This document shows, piece after piece, positions 50,313 to 58,187 of a DNA stretch of 64,000 bases (within the stretch, counting starts at the first letter, position 1; each line of letters opens with the position of its first letter). The notes below the pieces were generated by a model. The model did not search any database. It saw only the letters and a list, made by a program, of their open reading frames with translations, and had not been told where the DNA came from. The translations under genes and the position numbers were made by a program. The DNA comes from an uncultured Actinomycetes bacterium. Its GTDB lineage: Bacteria > Actinomycetota > Acidimicrobiia > Acidimicrobiales > Microtrichaceae. Where the stretch lies: contig CAINRS010000162.1 of NCBI GenBank assembly GCA_903852755.1, positions 22,430 through 86,429 on the forward strand, given 5' to 3'.

Positions 50313-51677
50313 ATGAGCCTTCGCCTCAGACTCGTCCTGGCACTCGTGCTGCTGTCGACCGGTGCCACGGTGGCGGTCGGGGTGTCGTCGTACCGGAGCA
50401 CCCGGGCGGAGCTCACCAGTGAGATCGACCGGTCGCTCGTGTCGTCGGTCGAACCGGTCCGCAACCGGCTCCGCCAGCAGTTCATGCGCGAGCAGCGGCC
50501 GGGACGGCCCGGGGAGCCGGAGCCGCTGCGGGAGTTCCGCGCCGGCACCGACGTGCAGGCGCTGGTCGTGGCCGACGACGGGACCGTGCAGGAGGTCACC
50601 GGCGCCGGGATCGGACCGCAGCCGGTCACGTTGTCGCTGCTGTCGGCGCCGTCGCCGACCGAACGGTTCGCCGACGTCACCGTCGACGGGGAGTCCTACC
50701 GGGTGCTCGCCACCCGGCTCCGGGCCCCGGTGGTGCTGCAGCTCGCCCGGAGCACCGAGGAGGTGGACCGGGTGCTGTCGGCCCTGCGCGCCCGGACGGT
50801 GCTCATCGGACTGGTGGTCGCCGCTGCGGCCGCGGCCGTCGGAGCGGTGCTCGCCCGACAGCTCACCCGCCCGCTCGAACGCCTCACCGCTGCCGCCGAG
50901 ACCGTGGGTGCGACCGGTTCGCTCGACGAGCGCGTGCCTGAGGCCGGCGGTCGCGAGACCGCCCGGCTCGGGAGCTCCTTCAACGGCATGCTCGCCGCGC
51001 TCGCCCGGTCGAAGGCGGCCCAGCAGCAGCTCGTGCAGGATGCCGGTCACGAGCTGCGCACTCCGCTCACGAGCCTGCGGACCAACGTCTACGCCCTGCG
51101 CCGCGGCGACGAGCTCCGCCCCGAGGACCGGGCCCGGCTGCTCGACGACCTGGAGTCCGAGACCCAGGAGCTCTCGGCCATCGTCGACGAGATCGTCGAG
51201 CTCGCCCTCGACGAGCGGTACGACGAACCGTCCGAGCCGGTCGAGCTGGCGTCGGTGGTCCGGCGCGTCGCGACCCGGACGGAGCTGCGCACCGGACGGA
51301 CGGTGCGCGTGCAGGCCGACTCCTCGGTCGTCGTGGGTCGACCCCGGGCGCTGGAACGGGTCGTGTCCAACCTGCTGGGCAACGCGGCGAAGTTCGACAC
51401 CTCGGGCGGACCGATCGACGTCGCGGTCGAGTCGGGGGCCATCGTCGTGGCCGACCACGGCCCGGGGTTCGATCCCGACGACCTGCCCCGTGTGTTCGAC
51501 CGGTTCCACCGGTCCGTCTCGGCCCGCAGCCTGCCCGGGTCGGGTCTGGGACTGGCGATCGTCCGGGACCTCGTCGAGGCGCACGGTGGCACCGTCGCGG
51601 CGACGAACGCCGCGGACGGTGGTGCGATGGTCCGGGTGACGCTCCCGCTCGCAGGAGCCGGGCCGAGTCCCGCCTGA
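50313..51677 (+). CDS. Sensor histidine kinase (MprB-like)
   Basis: A 454-aa kinase. Two membrane helices (about 5-25 and 167-187) flank an extracytoplasmic sensor of about 140 residues. A HAMP region (RQLTRPLERLTAAAETV) leads to the HisKA box DAGHELRTPLTSLRTN (His near 245) and an HATPase domain with N-box NLLGNAAKF, G1 VADHGPGFDPDDL and G2 GSGLGLAIV. The sensor has no recognisable ligand-binding signature. Confidence 0.92.
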   Translation: MSLRLRLVLALVLLSTGATVAVGVSSYRSTRAELTSEIDRSLVSSVEPVRNRLRQQFMREQRPGRPGEPEPLREFRAGTDVQALVVADDGTVQEVTGAGIGPQPVTLSLLSAPSPTERFADVTVDGESYRVLATRLRAPVVLQLARSTEEVDRVLSALRARTVLIGLVVAAAAAAVGAVLARQLTRPLERLTAAAETVGATGSLDERVPEAGGRETARLGSSFNGMLAALARSKAAQQQLVQDAGHELRTPLTSLRTNVYALRRGDELRPEDRARLLDDLESETQELSAIVDEIVELALDERYDEPSEPVELASVVRRVATRTELRTGRTVRVQADSSVVVGRPRALERVVSNLLGNAAKFDTSGGPIDVAVESGAIVVADHGPGFDPDDLPRVFDRFHRSVSARSLPGSGLGLAIVRDLVEAHGGTVAATNAADGGAMVRVTLPLAGAGPSPA

Positions 51678-51693
51678 GCGGGCGCTCCGCAGG

Positions 51694-51726
51694 TTCTCAC
51701 CCTGCTCTCACGCTCTCCTGAGCACC
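51694..51726 (+). promoter_or_regulatory. Three 11-bp-phased direct repeats
   Basis: CTCAC (51696), CTCAC (51707) and CTGAG (51718) occur exactly 11 bp apart, in units TTCTCACCCTG, CTCTCACGCTC and TCCTGAGCACC. Phased direct repeats are the usual binding sites of OmpR-family regulators. They lie just after the sensor kinase and upstream of the secreted-protein gene, a natural place for a target of the neighbouring system. Confidence 0.5.
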
Positions 51727-51789
51727 ATGGAACCTGCGCCCCGCACGCTGGGCCCTGTCGGAACCATCCCCCCAACAGAAGGAGTCACC

Positions 51790-52506
51790 GTGAACGACAT
51801 CCAGCCCACCTCCACCACCGATCGAGGCCAGCGACCGAGCCGGCTCAAGGCAGCGCTGATCGCCGGTGGCCTGACCGCCGGACTGCTCGGCGGCGGCATC
51901 GCCGGACTCACGCTCGGATCGAGCGCCGTCTCCGGTGCCCAGGACCCCACCGCGACGACCGTTCCGGCGCCGTCCGAGGGCCAGGGTCGGCCCGACCCGG
52001 GCCAGCGACTCCGCGACGTGCTCGCTCCGCTGGTGGCCAACGGAACGATCACCCAGGCCCAGGCCGACGCCGTGACGCAGGCGCTGCTCGACGCCCGGCC
52101 GGAGCGGGGCCGGGGTGACGGTCCCGGCGGTCATGGTCCGGGCGGTCACGGTGCGGTTCGCAAGGGAATCGCTGCTGCGTCGGAGGCGCTCGGCATGACG
52201 GAACAGGAGCTCACCACCCAGCTCCGCAGCGGCCAGACGCTCGCCCAGGTCGCCCAGGCCCGAGGTGTCGACCCGCAGGTCGTGGTCGATGCCCTGGTCG
52301 GGGAGCTCCGGACGCACCTCGACGAGGAGGTCGCCAGCGGCGAGCTCACGCAGGCCGAGGCCGACGAGCGGCTCGCCGAGGGGACCGAGCGCATCACCGA
52401 CATGGTGAACAACGGCCGACCCGAGCGTGGCGAGGGACGCGGCCCGGGCGGCCGACGCGGCGCCGGTGGCCCGCCGCCTGCGGACGCCCCAGCCCAGGGC
52501 GACTGA
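51790..52506 (+). CDS. Membrane-anchored secreted protein with helical repeats
   Basis: A 238-aa protein with a hydrophobic anchor (about 20-45) and an outside part. Helical units LVANGTITQAQADAVTQALLD and VASGELTQAEADERLAEG share the pattern G(T/E)(I/L)TQA(Q/E)AD and frame a Gly/His/Arg-rich stretch (about 108-124). The C-terminus is Gly/Arg/Pro-rich. I do not recognise a family; the repeats resemble bacterial helical stress or metal-responsive proteins. GTG at 51790 after AAGGAG is preferred; an ATG at 51727 would add 21 residues. Probably regulated by the upstream two-component system. Confidence 0.65.
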   Translation: MNDIQPTSTTDRGQRPSRLKAALIAGGLTAGLLGGGIAGLTLGSSAVSGAQDPTATTVPAPSEGQGRPDPGQRLRDVLAPLVANGTITQAQADAVTQALLDARPERGRGDGPGGHGPGGHGAVRKGIAAASEALGMTEQELTTQLRSGQTLAQVAQARGVDPQVVVDALVGELRTHLDEEVASGELTQAEADERLAEGTERITDMVNNGRPERGEGRGPGGRRGAGGPPPADAPAQGD

Positions 52507-52511
52507 CCGGC

Positions 52512-52553
52512 AGCGTCCACCTCCCAGCGTCCACGTCCAAGCGTCCACCCCCC
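52512..52553. repeat. 14-bp tandem repeat, three copies
   Basis: AGCGTCCAC recurs at 52512, 52526 and 52540, each followed by a 5-nt variable spacer. It lies between the stop of the secreted-protein gene and the terminator. Confidence 0.6.
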
Positions 52554-52559
52554 CCGCAC

Positions 52560-52587
52560 GGTGACCCGGCCGACCGGCCGGGTCACC
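52560..52587 (+). terminator. Strong hairpin terminator
   Basis: A perfect 12-bp inverted repeat (GGTGACCCGGCC / GGCCGGGTCACC) with a 4-nt loop, 53 nt after the secreted-protein stop. Confidence 0.8.
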
Positions 52588-52624
52588 GGCGCGTCCGGGG
52601 TCCGCGCCGGACGGCCGTGCCCGG

Positions 52625-52630
52625 TAGGTT
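52625..52630 (+). promoter_or_regulatory. -10 box upstream of a leader ORF and the GT11 gene
   Basis: TAGGTT, 6 nt before a GTG at 52637 that opens a 25-codon frame. The fucosyltransferase gene starts about 80 nt further on. Confidence 0.4.
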
Positions 52631-52636
52631 CACGGA

Positions 52637-52714
52637 GTGGCAGACGCCCACGAACACATCTGCTGTGATCGACTGATCGTGGGGATCGCAACGACGATCC
52701 CAGGGTGTGCGTGA
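52637..52714 (+). other. Possible leaderless upstream ORF (25 codons)
   Basis: GTG at 52637 reads 25 codons to TGA at 52712-52714. The frame ends within 8 nt of the earliest, and 5-8 nt before the later, possible starts of the GT11 gene, so re-initiation is possible. A 7-bp hairpin (GGGATCG / CGATCCC, 52682-52701) lies inside. The peptide has two adjacent Cys and no recognised domain. Confidence 0.3.
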
Positions 52715-52718
52715 CGCA

Positions 52719-53519
52719 GTGGTGAGACGTCGACAGCACGTGGTTGCGCTGCGGGGGCGACTCGGGAACCAGTTGTTCCAGATCTCGTTCGCGCACTGGT
52801 TGTCGTCGCGATCGGATTTCGGTGTCGGACTCGACCTCTCCGGACTCGGCGGAGTCGAGGTCACCGGTCCGCCGGCGATGGACGCCTGGGTGCGAGCGAG
52901 ACCAGTCGCAGCACCGGCGTGGTGGCCCGCTCCTGTCGGTCGGTTCGGACCGGTCGGAGTGGTGATGCGACGACTCGCCGGTCCGTCGACGGTCATCGTC
53001 GACGAGAGCGCACCGGGGCGGGCGCCTGAGCCCTCCGTTCCGTCGTGGTGGTTCGGATACTGGCAGCAGGTTCGATTCGCAGCGGAGTCGAGGGAACGCA
53101 TCCGGGGGTGGTTCGGGCTCCGGGGGGATTCCGTGGACCCGGTGATCCGTGTCCACGTCCGTCGGGGCGACTTCGTGCGGCTCACCCAGTCGTTGCCGAT
53201 CGAGTGGTTCCGAGCGGCGATCGGAGCCGCCCGTCGGCGGTCTGGCCTGGAGCGGGTGGAGTTCGTGAGCGACGACCCCGGATGGTGCGCCGCAGCACTC
53301 CTGCCAGCTGTCGCCGGTGCCGTCGTGGCTCCGGCCGGAGATCCCGTTGCCGACCTGACCCGTCTGGCCCGGTCGGCCGTGCTGGTGGGGTCGGACAGCA
53401 CCTTCTCGTGGTGGGCTGGATTCCTCGGGTCCTCCGAGGTCCTGCTTCCTGACCGGGTGGGCAACATCCGACACCTCGTCGATCCGGTCCGGGATCCTCG
53501 ATGGACGCTGATCCCGTAG
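52719..53519 (+). CDS. GT11-type (alpha-1,2-) fucosyltransferase-like protein
   Basis: A GT-B inverting enzyme of about 266 aa. Family marks: GRLGNQLFQISFAHWL near the N-terminus, IRVHVRRGDFV (the HxRRGD donor-binding motif), and SDSTFSWWAGFLG near the C-terminus. It would transfer fucose from GDP-fucose, made by the synthase at the left end of the window. GTG codons at 52707, 52719 and 52722 are in frame; 52719 is chosen because it lies after the upstream ORF stop and just before the conserved GRLGNQ. Acceptor unknown. Confidence 0.85.
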   Translation: MVRRRQHVVALRGRLGNQLFQISFAHWLSSRSDFGVGLDLSGLGGVEVTGPPAMDAWVRARPVAAPAWWPAPVGRFGPVGVVMRRLAGPSTVIVDESAPGRAPEPSVPSWWFGYWQQVRFAAESRERIRGWFGLRGDSVDPVIRVHVRRGDFVRLTQSLPIEWFRAAIGAARRRSGLERVEFVSDDPGWCAAALLPAVAGAVVAPAGDPVADLTRLARSAVLVGSDSTFSWWAGFLGSSEVLLPDRVGNIRHLVDPVRDPRWTLIP

Positions 53520-53689
53520 CGCAGGTCGGAGATGCTGGTGTTCAACCCCCGGGGGGGTGGTGGAGGTGGCCCGCAGCCCGGGTGGCCGCCGACCCAGGCA
53601 CGCTCGTTGCGGTGGCCGTCGTCACAGTCATTCGGTCCGGGCACTTCCCTGCGGCGTGTTCGGGAGTGACCCCGGTGAGCTGGGAGGGT

Positions 53690-53695
53690 TAGGTT
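53690..53695 (+). promoter_or_regulatory. -10 box of a leaderless promoter
   Basis: TAGGTT, 7 nt before the ATG of the crotonase gene at 53703. A GTGACC lies 18 nt upstream as a possible -35. Confidence 0.45.
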
Positions 53696-53702
53696 CAGTC
53701 CC

Positions 53703-54491
53703 ATGACCGAGCACCGGGGCCGGGTCCGACTCGAGATCGACGGACCGATTGCGACGATCACCAACGACAATCCCGGGAAGCACAACGCCTTCGACGACCG
53801 GATGGATGCGCAGCTGTTCGAGGCGCTCGGTGAGCTGCGCTCCCGGACGGACATTCGGGCGGTGGTCTGGCGGGGCGAGGGGAGGTCCTGGTCGTCAGGA
53901 CGGGACGTCGGGTCGATCGGCACCAACAAGACCGACATGACGCACCACGAACTCATGACCAGGGGAATCCGGGGCATCCAGCAACTCTGGGAGATCGACG
54001 CCCCGGTGATCGTGGCGATCCAAGGGTGGGCACTGGGTGGGTCGTTCCAGCGGGCGCTGTTGTGCGACGTGCGGATTGCGAGCGAGGACGCCATGTTCAT
54101 GCTGCCCGAGCTCAGTCACGGTGTGATCCCCGACACCGGTGGAGTCGCCGTCCTCCAGCAGATCGCCGGTCCCGGTGTCGTCGCCGACATGGTGCTCACC
54201 GGCCGCCGCCTCGCAGCGGACGAGGCGCTCGCACACGGCATCGTGTCCCGGGTTGTCCCGCGGGACGAGCTGGACACCACGGCCCGGGAGATGGCAGAGC
54301 GGATCGCTGCGGCTCCGGCAGTCTCCGTGAAGTTGGCGAGGCGGGTGTTGTCGCACCTGTCGCGGCCGGATGTCCGGGCGTCGATGGAGGACGAGCTGAT
54401 CTACCAGACGTTCCTGAACCGCAGTGACGACTTCGCGGAGATGCGAGCGGCGCGCGCAGAGGGCCGTGAGCCCCGGTACAGGGGGAGCTGA
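53703..54491 (+). CDS. Enoyl-CoA hydratase/isomerase family protein
   Basis: A 262-aa crotonase. The oxyanion-hole region (SWSSGRDVGSIG) and the active-site segment IQGWALGGSFQRALLCDVRIAS are present, followed by FMLPELSHGVIPDTGG. The first catalytic Glu of hydratases (GGGCE) is Gln116 here; the second, Glu136 in LPEL, is kept. One Glu is enough for isomerase or other crotonase reactions, so a hydratase is less likely. Coupled to the next gene by a 1-nt overlap (TGATG). Confidence 0.85.
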   Translation: MTEHRGRVRLEIDGPIATITNDNPGKHNAFDDRMDAQLFEALGELRSRTDIRAVVWRGEGRSWSSGRDVGSIGTNKTDMTHHELMTRGIRGIQQLWEIDAPVIVAIQGWALGGSFQRALLCDVRIASEDAMFMLPELSHGVIPDTGGVAVLQQIAGPGVVADMVLTGRRLAADEALAHGIVSRVVPRDELDTTAREMAERIAAAPAVSVKLARRVLSHLSRPDVRASMEDELIYQTFLNRSDDFAEMRAARAEGREPRYRGS

Positions 54492-55381
54492 TGGTCGACG
54501 AGCAGCGGCCTCCCGGTATTCCGGCTCCACCGCCGGTGGGGGAGTCGGCACTGCGTCCGGGCACGTTCGACGACACCTGTGTGGTGGTCACCGGAGGTGG
54601 TACCGGACTGGGGAAGGCGATCGCGCTCGAGTTCGCCCGCCTCGGGGCCGACGTCGTGGTCGCCTCTCGCAAGGGGGAGCACCTCGATGCCGGTCGTCGA
54701 GCCGTCGAGGAGGTCGGTGCCCGGGCCTTGGCCGTGGAGTGTGACGTCCGGGAGTCCGAGTCCGTTGCGAACCTCTTCGACCGGGCGACCGATGCATTCG
54801 GTATTCCGGCAGTCCTCATCAACAACGCAGCGGCGAACTTCCCGGTACCGGCCGAGGACATGTCACCGAATGCGTGGAGAGCGGTGGTCGACATCACCCT
54901 CACGGGCACGTTCCTGTGCGCCCGGGAGTTCGGGCGCCGGAACCTGGCGGCGAGGACACCCGGTTCGATCGTGAACATCGGTGCCACCTACGCCTGGACG
55001 GGCGGTCCGGGATTCGCCCACTCCGCTGCGGCGAAGGCGGGGGTGGTGAACCTGACCCAGACGTTGGCGGTGGAGTGGGGCCCCTACGGACTCCAGGTGA
55101 ACTGCCTGGTCCCGGGTCTCATGCCCCACGAGGACATGACTGGGGACATCCGGTCCAACCTGGACCGAACGAGCGACAAGGACGTGTGCCAGCCGGCGCT
55201 CCGGGTCGGTCAGCGCCAGGAACTCGGCTGGGCGGCGACGTTCCTGGCGTCGCCGTACGGCCGGTTCATCACGGGGCACACGCTCGTGGTGGATGGAGCC
55301 AATTGGCAGCGTCGTTCCCTGACCAATCCGCCGGTAGTTCCCGTCCGCGCACAGATGGGCCTGGATCCCTTCCAGGGCTGA
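54491..55381 (+). CDS. SDR oxidoreductase, 2,4-dienoyl-CoA reductase-like
   Basis: A 296-aa short-chain dehydrogenase. NADP-binding motif VVTGGGTGLGKAIALEFARLG, then the Asn-rich strand VLINNAAANFPVPAEDM. The usual YxxxK is replaced: FAHSAAAKAGVVNLTQTLAVEWG keeps Ser and Lys but has His where Tyr is expected, the pattern of 2,4-dienoyl-CoA reductases. Late segment GFARFITGHTL-like (GRFITGHTLVVDGANW). With the crotonase it could handle double bonds of unsaturated fatty acids. Confidence 0.85.
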   Translation: MVDEQRPPGIPAPPPVGESALRPGTFDDTCVVVTGGGTGLGKAIALEFARLGADVVVASRKGEHLDAGRRAVEEVGARALAVECDVRESESVANLFDRATDAFGIPAVLINNAAANFPVPAEDMSPNAWRAVVDITLTGTFLCAREFGRRNLAARTPGSIVNIGATYAWTGGPGFAHSAAAKAGVVNLTQTLAVEWGPYGLQVNCLVPGLMPHEDMTGDIRSNLDRTSDKDVCQPALRVGQRQELGWAATFLASPYGRFITGHTLVVDGANWQRRSLTNPPVVPVRAQMGLDPFQG

Positions 55382-55469
55382 ACTCCCCCTCTGCTCACCG
55401 GCGGACCGTCACCGTGCTGGATGACCGCAGCACCGGGACCAGCGGGCGGATGGACTCCGAGGGAGGTGC

Positions 55470-56231
55470 TCACTCCGATCGGCGGAAGTGGTAGAGACCG
55501 CAGGCGTAGCGCTGCCGAGTGAGGATCTCGACACTCGCATCGCTGACGTACGAGCCGTCGTCGAGGATCGCCGCCAGATCGACGAGAACCAGGGGGGTGG
55601 CGGCCTCGAGCACGACCGTTGGACTCGTCACCCGGTGGGCATTGAAGTGCACGACGTCGCGTCCGGTCGGCAAGCTGAGGTAGAGGTGGCCTCCGGGTGC
55701 GAGGACTCTCGACAGTTCCCTGATCGCCTCGATCATCCCCGACGGGTTGATCGGATCACCGTACCTTCCGAGTCCGACGTGCTCGACGACGTGGAGGCAG
55801 CTCACCGACTCCACTGTCTGATCGTCGAAGGGGAGATTGAGCACCGAACCCGCTCGTGAACTGACCCCCGGGAAGGTCATGTTGGCAGGCCTGATGTCGA
55901 TGAACTCGGTCGGTTGGAGGGTTGCGAAGAAGCTGATGTAGGTGGTGAGCGACCCTACGTCGACGTGTCGGGCAGGCCGGTTGACCCCCAACTGCTGCAT
56001 GACCCACGCCCCTTGGTAGGCGTAGTGGGGGTCGAACTCGGTGGTGCTGGTCCGTTCGTCGCCGCACGGAAACCGGACGATGTCGGGTCGGGAGCCCAAC
56101 TCCTGTTCGTGGCGTCGGGTGAACTCGGCGAGGTCTGCCTCGTACCAGTCGGGTGCGGGTCCCCGGAGGCGTCGCCCGACCCGGTGTCGAACAGCATGGA
56201 GTCGACGGAGGAGGTGCTCACCCACATCCAC
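55470..56231 (-). CDS. DUF268/class I methyltransferase
   Basis: A protein of about 253 aa. A methyltransferase core is visible: HVDVGSLTTYISF (motif I region), FIDIRPANMTFPGV, then LPFDDQTVESVSCLHVVEHVGLGRYGDPI and a late AIRELSRVLAPGGHLYLSLPTG with VEHV and GGHLYLS segments of the UbiE/DUF268 type. It could methylate a glycan or small molecule. GTG at 56231 is chosen because TACGCT lies 6 nt upstream; longer frames are Arg/Pro-rich. Confidence 0.78.
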   Translation of the reverse strand: MDVGEHLLRRLHAVRHRVGRRLRGPAPDWYEADLAEFTRRHEQELGSRPDIVRFPCGDERTSTTEFDPHYAYQGAWVMQQLGVNRPARHVDVGSLTTYISFFATLQPTEFIDIRPANMTFPGVSSRAGSVLNLPFDDQTVESVSCLHVVEHVGLGRYGDPINPSGMIEAIRELSRVLAPGGHLYLSLPTGRDVVHFNAHRVTSPTVVLEAATPLVLVDLAAILDDGSYVSDASVEILTRQRYACGLYHFRRSE

Positions 56232-56237
56232 ACCGGG

Positions 56238-56243
56238 AGCGTA
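56238..56243 (-). promoter_or_regulatory. -10 box of a leaderless promoter
   Basis: TACGCT on the minus strand, 6 nt before the GTG at 56231 of the DUF268-type gene. Confidence 0.4.
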
Positions 56244-56410
56244 CCAACGGGTCGTCGGCGTCGGCCGACCACGAGACGAGCAGGGCGGGCGTCCGGTGGG
56301 CCGGATCCACTGTGACGGCGGGAGGTGCTGGGATCCCGAGGGGGGGGAAGAGCACATCCACGCTTCCGGCAACCCTCAGCGGCCAGTCGTCTGCACCAGG
56401 TCGAACCCGA

Positions 56411-58006
56411 TCACGTCGGTGGCGGGTCCTCGACGTAGCCGGGACGGATCCCGAACTGCGCCAGGTTGTTGGTGCTCGGGTGCGTCGCCCCGGCGGGACC
56501 GGCGGCGACGGCGCCGAACAGGTTGCGCGTCACGGTCTGGATCGCCGCCGGCGGGTCGGCCGCCGATGCTGTGCGACCGTCCGTGTCGTCGGCCAGCCGC
56601 TTGATCCACTCGAAGGTGCCGACGGCGAAGACCCCGGCGCCCGAGGGGTGCGAGTACCAGGTGACGTCGGCGAAGCTCTGCTTCCCCCGGCAGGTCAGCG
56701 GTGAGTGGCAGAACACCTCGATGTTGTCGGGCGTCGGCCGCTCCGGGGTCACCCGGTCGTACTCGTTGGCGACGAGTCCGGGGAGCACGTCGCCGTCGCG
56801 CAGGCCCGACCCCTCGAAGAGCCAGTTGTCGGTGTTGACGACGACCATGTCGGCCTGGACCGGGTTGGACTCGTAGAGGTTGCCGATGAGCGAGCTCTCC
56901 GGTTCGTTCACCGGGGCCTGCCGCCAGCTCACCGTCGCCTCGGTCGGATCGGTGGCGGTGATCGGGTCGGCGGCTGCGTCGCGGTAGTTGACCTCGTCGC
57001 GGAACGCGCCCAGGTCGCTGTCCTCGAGCCGGATCTTGCGGAAGATCGCGTTGGCGCCCATGAACACCAGGTTCACCCCGGCGTCACGGGCCGCCTCGAG
57101 CCCTCGCCGCATCCGGGTCGAGTAGTACTCGTCGTGTCCGAGCGAGATCAGCGACCGGTGTTGGGTGAGCCGTTCCGGCGTGGCGTGCAGGTCGACGTCG
57201 GTCCAGTAGGTGACGTCGTACCCGTTGCGCTCAGCGAACATGACCATCTCGAACTCGCGTCCGAAGAACTCGCCGGAGCCGTTGCGGTAGTAGGGCCGGT
57301 CGAAGGTGACGACGTCGGCCCGTCCGCTGTTCCCGGTGGAGGAGTCGGCGTAGAGACTCTTGCCGCCCCACTCGTTGTAGGCCTGCCAGGTCGTCACCGA
57401 GCTCTGGATCACGATGGCTGCGGCGCTCCGGTCGTCGCGGACCACCAGCGGCACGAAACTGGCGCCACCGTCGGACGACGACAGTCTGAGCAGGTACATG
57501 CCGGGAGGCCAGGAGTCGTCGGTGCGGACCTCGAGGTTGGTGCGCCACGGCGCCCGCCACGTCCCGAGCGCAGCGTCGAGGACGGGGTCGTCCTGGCGTT
57601 CGCCGGGGAGTGTGGCCGACTCCCACACGAGTCGAGCGCCCCCGCCGCCGTACCAGCCGGTGCGGAACGCCTGGAGCCGCCACTCGGGGGCCTCGGTCGA
57701 CACGCGCAGGTCGACCGTGCCGCCGCGGTCGACGCTCGTCACGTTGGCGTAGCCACGGATCCTGGACCACACCGACGGGTCGTCGGGCACCGTCCAGTCG
57801 CCGGCGGCGGTCCGGGCGTTCTCGTCGATCAGCCACTGCGCCGGGTTGGTCGCGGGTGTCGGTGCCGGTGGTGGGACCGTGCCGTCCGGCACGGTCAGGG
57901 TGACGCGCGGCGCGTCCGCCGCCTGTTCGCCCCCACAGGCCGCGAGCACGCCGGCGGCCAGGGCTCCGCCCGCGCCGGCGAGCAGCTCTCGACGTGTGGG
58001 CGCCAC
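56411..58006 (-). CDS. Tat-type lipoprotein of the N,N-dimethylformamidase beta-subunit family
   Basis: A 531-aa exported protein. The N-terminus has RRELLAGAGG (twin-Arg-like) and lipobox LAAC (Cys24). The body matches the large-subunit domain of dimethylformamidase: an Ig-like region (IRGYANVTSV...LRVSTEAPEW), FRTGWYGGGGARLVWES, YNEWGGKSLYADSS, FDRPYY, YWTDVDLH, and SLGHDEYYS, which in DMFase contributes iron-binding Tyr residues. A later WRQAPVNEPESSLIG and FAVGTFEWIKRL complete the family pattern. It could hydrolyse an amide at the cell surface. GTG start at 58006; longer frames upstream are spurious. Confidence 0.8.
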   Translation of the reverse strand: MAPTRRELLAGAGGALAAGVLAACGGEQAADAPRVTLTVPDGTVPPPAPTPATNPAQWLIDENARTAAGDWTVPDDPSVWSRIRGYANVTSVDRGGTVDLRVSTEAPEWRLQAFRTGWYGGGGARLVWESATLPGERQDDPVLDAALGTWRAPWRTNLEVRTDDSWPPGMYLLRLSSSDGGASFVPLVVRDDRSAAAIVIQSSVTTWQAYNEWGGKSLYADSSTGNSGRADVVTFDRPYYRNGSGEFFGREFEMVMFAERNGYDVTYWTDVDLHATPERLTQHRSLISLGHDEYYSTRMRRGLEAARDAGVNLVFMGANAIFRKIRLEDSDLGAFRDEVNYRDAAADPITATDPTEATVSWRQAPVNEPESSLIGNLYESNPVQADMVVVNTDNWLFEGSGLRDGDVLPGLVANEYDRVTPERPTPDNIEVFCHSPLTCRGKQSFADVTWYSHPSGAGVFAVGTFEWIKRLADDTDGRTASAADPPAAIQTVTRNLFGAVAAGPAGATHPSTNNLAQFGIRPGYVEDPPPT

Positions 58007-58066
58007 CCGCCGATCGTCCCACACCGTCCTGCCCGCCACGCCGCACCCCCCCCGCCAACCCGCCCC

Positions 58067-58113
58067 GAACTTGTACCGCTGATTGCGCTCAGCGCAACCA
58101 GGCGTACGAGTTC
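58067..58113. repeat. Long imperfect hairpin between two minus-strand genes
   Basis: Outer arms AACTTGTAC / GTACGAGTT (8 of 9), a CTG/CAG pair, and a perfect inner stem TTGCGCT / AGCGCAA with one central base give an approx. 45-nt structure. It follows the K+-channel gene on its strand and may end its transcript, but it is longer than needed for that. Confidence 0.5.
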
Positions 58114-58149
58114 TGGAGATGGAGGGGTGCTCAGGTCGGGGGCGGCCGG

Positions 58150-58187
58150 GTTGGTGGTCAGGTTGGCGGTCAGGTTGGCGGTGGGGT
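58150..58187. repeat. 12-bp tandem repeat at the channel gene's 3' end
   Basis: About three copies of GGTTGGCGGTCA with one base change lie across the stop codon region of the K+-channel gene, encoding part of its final Thr/Pro residues. Confidence 0.5.
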
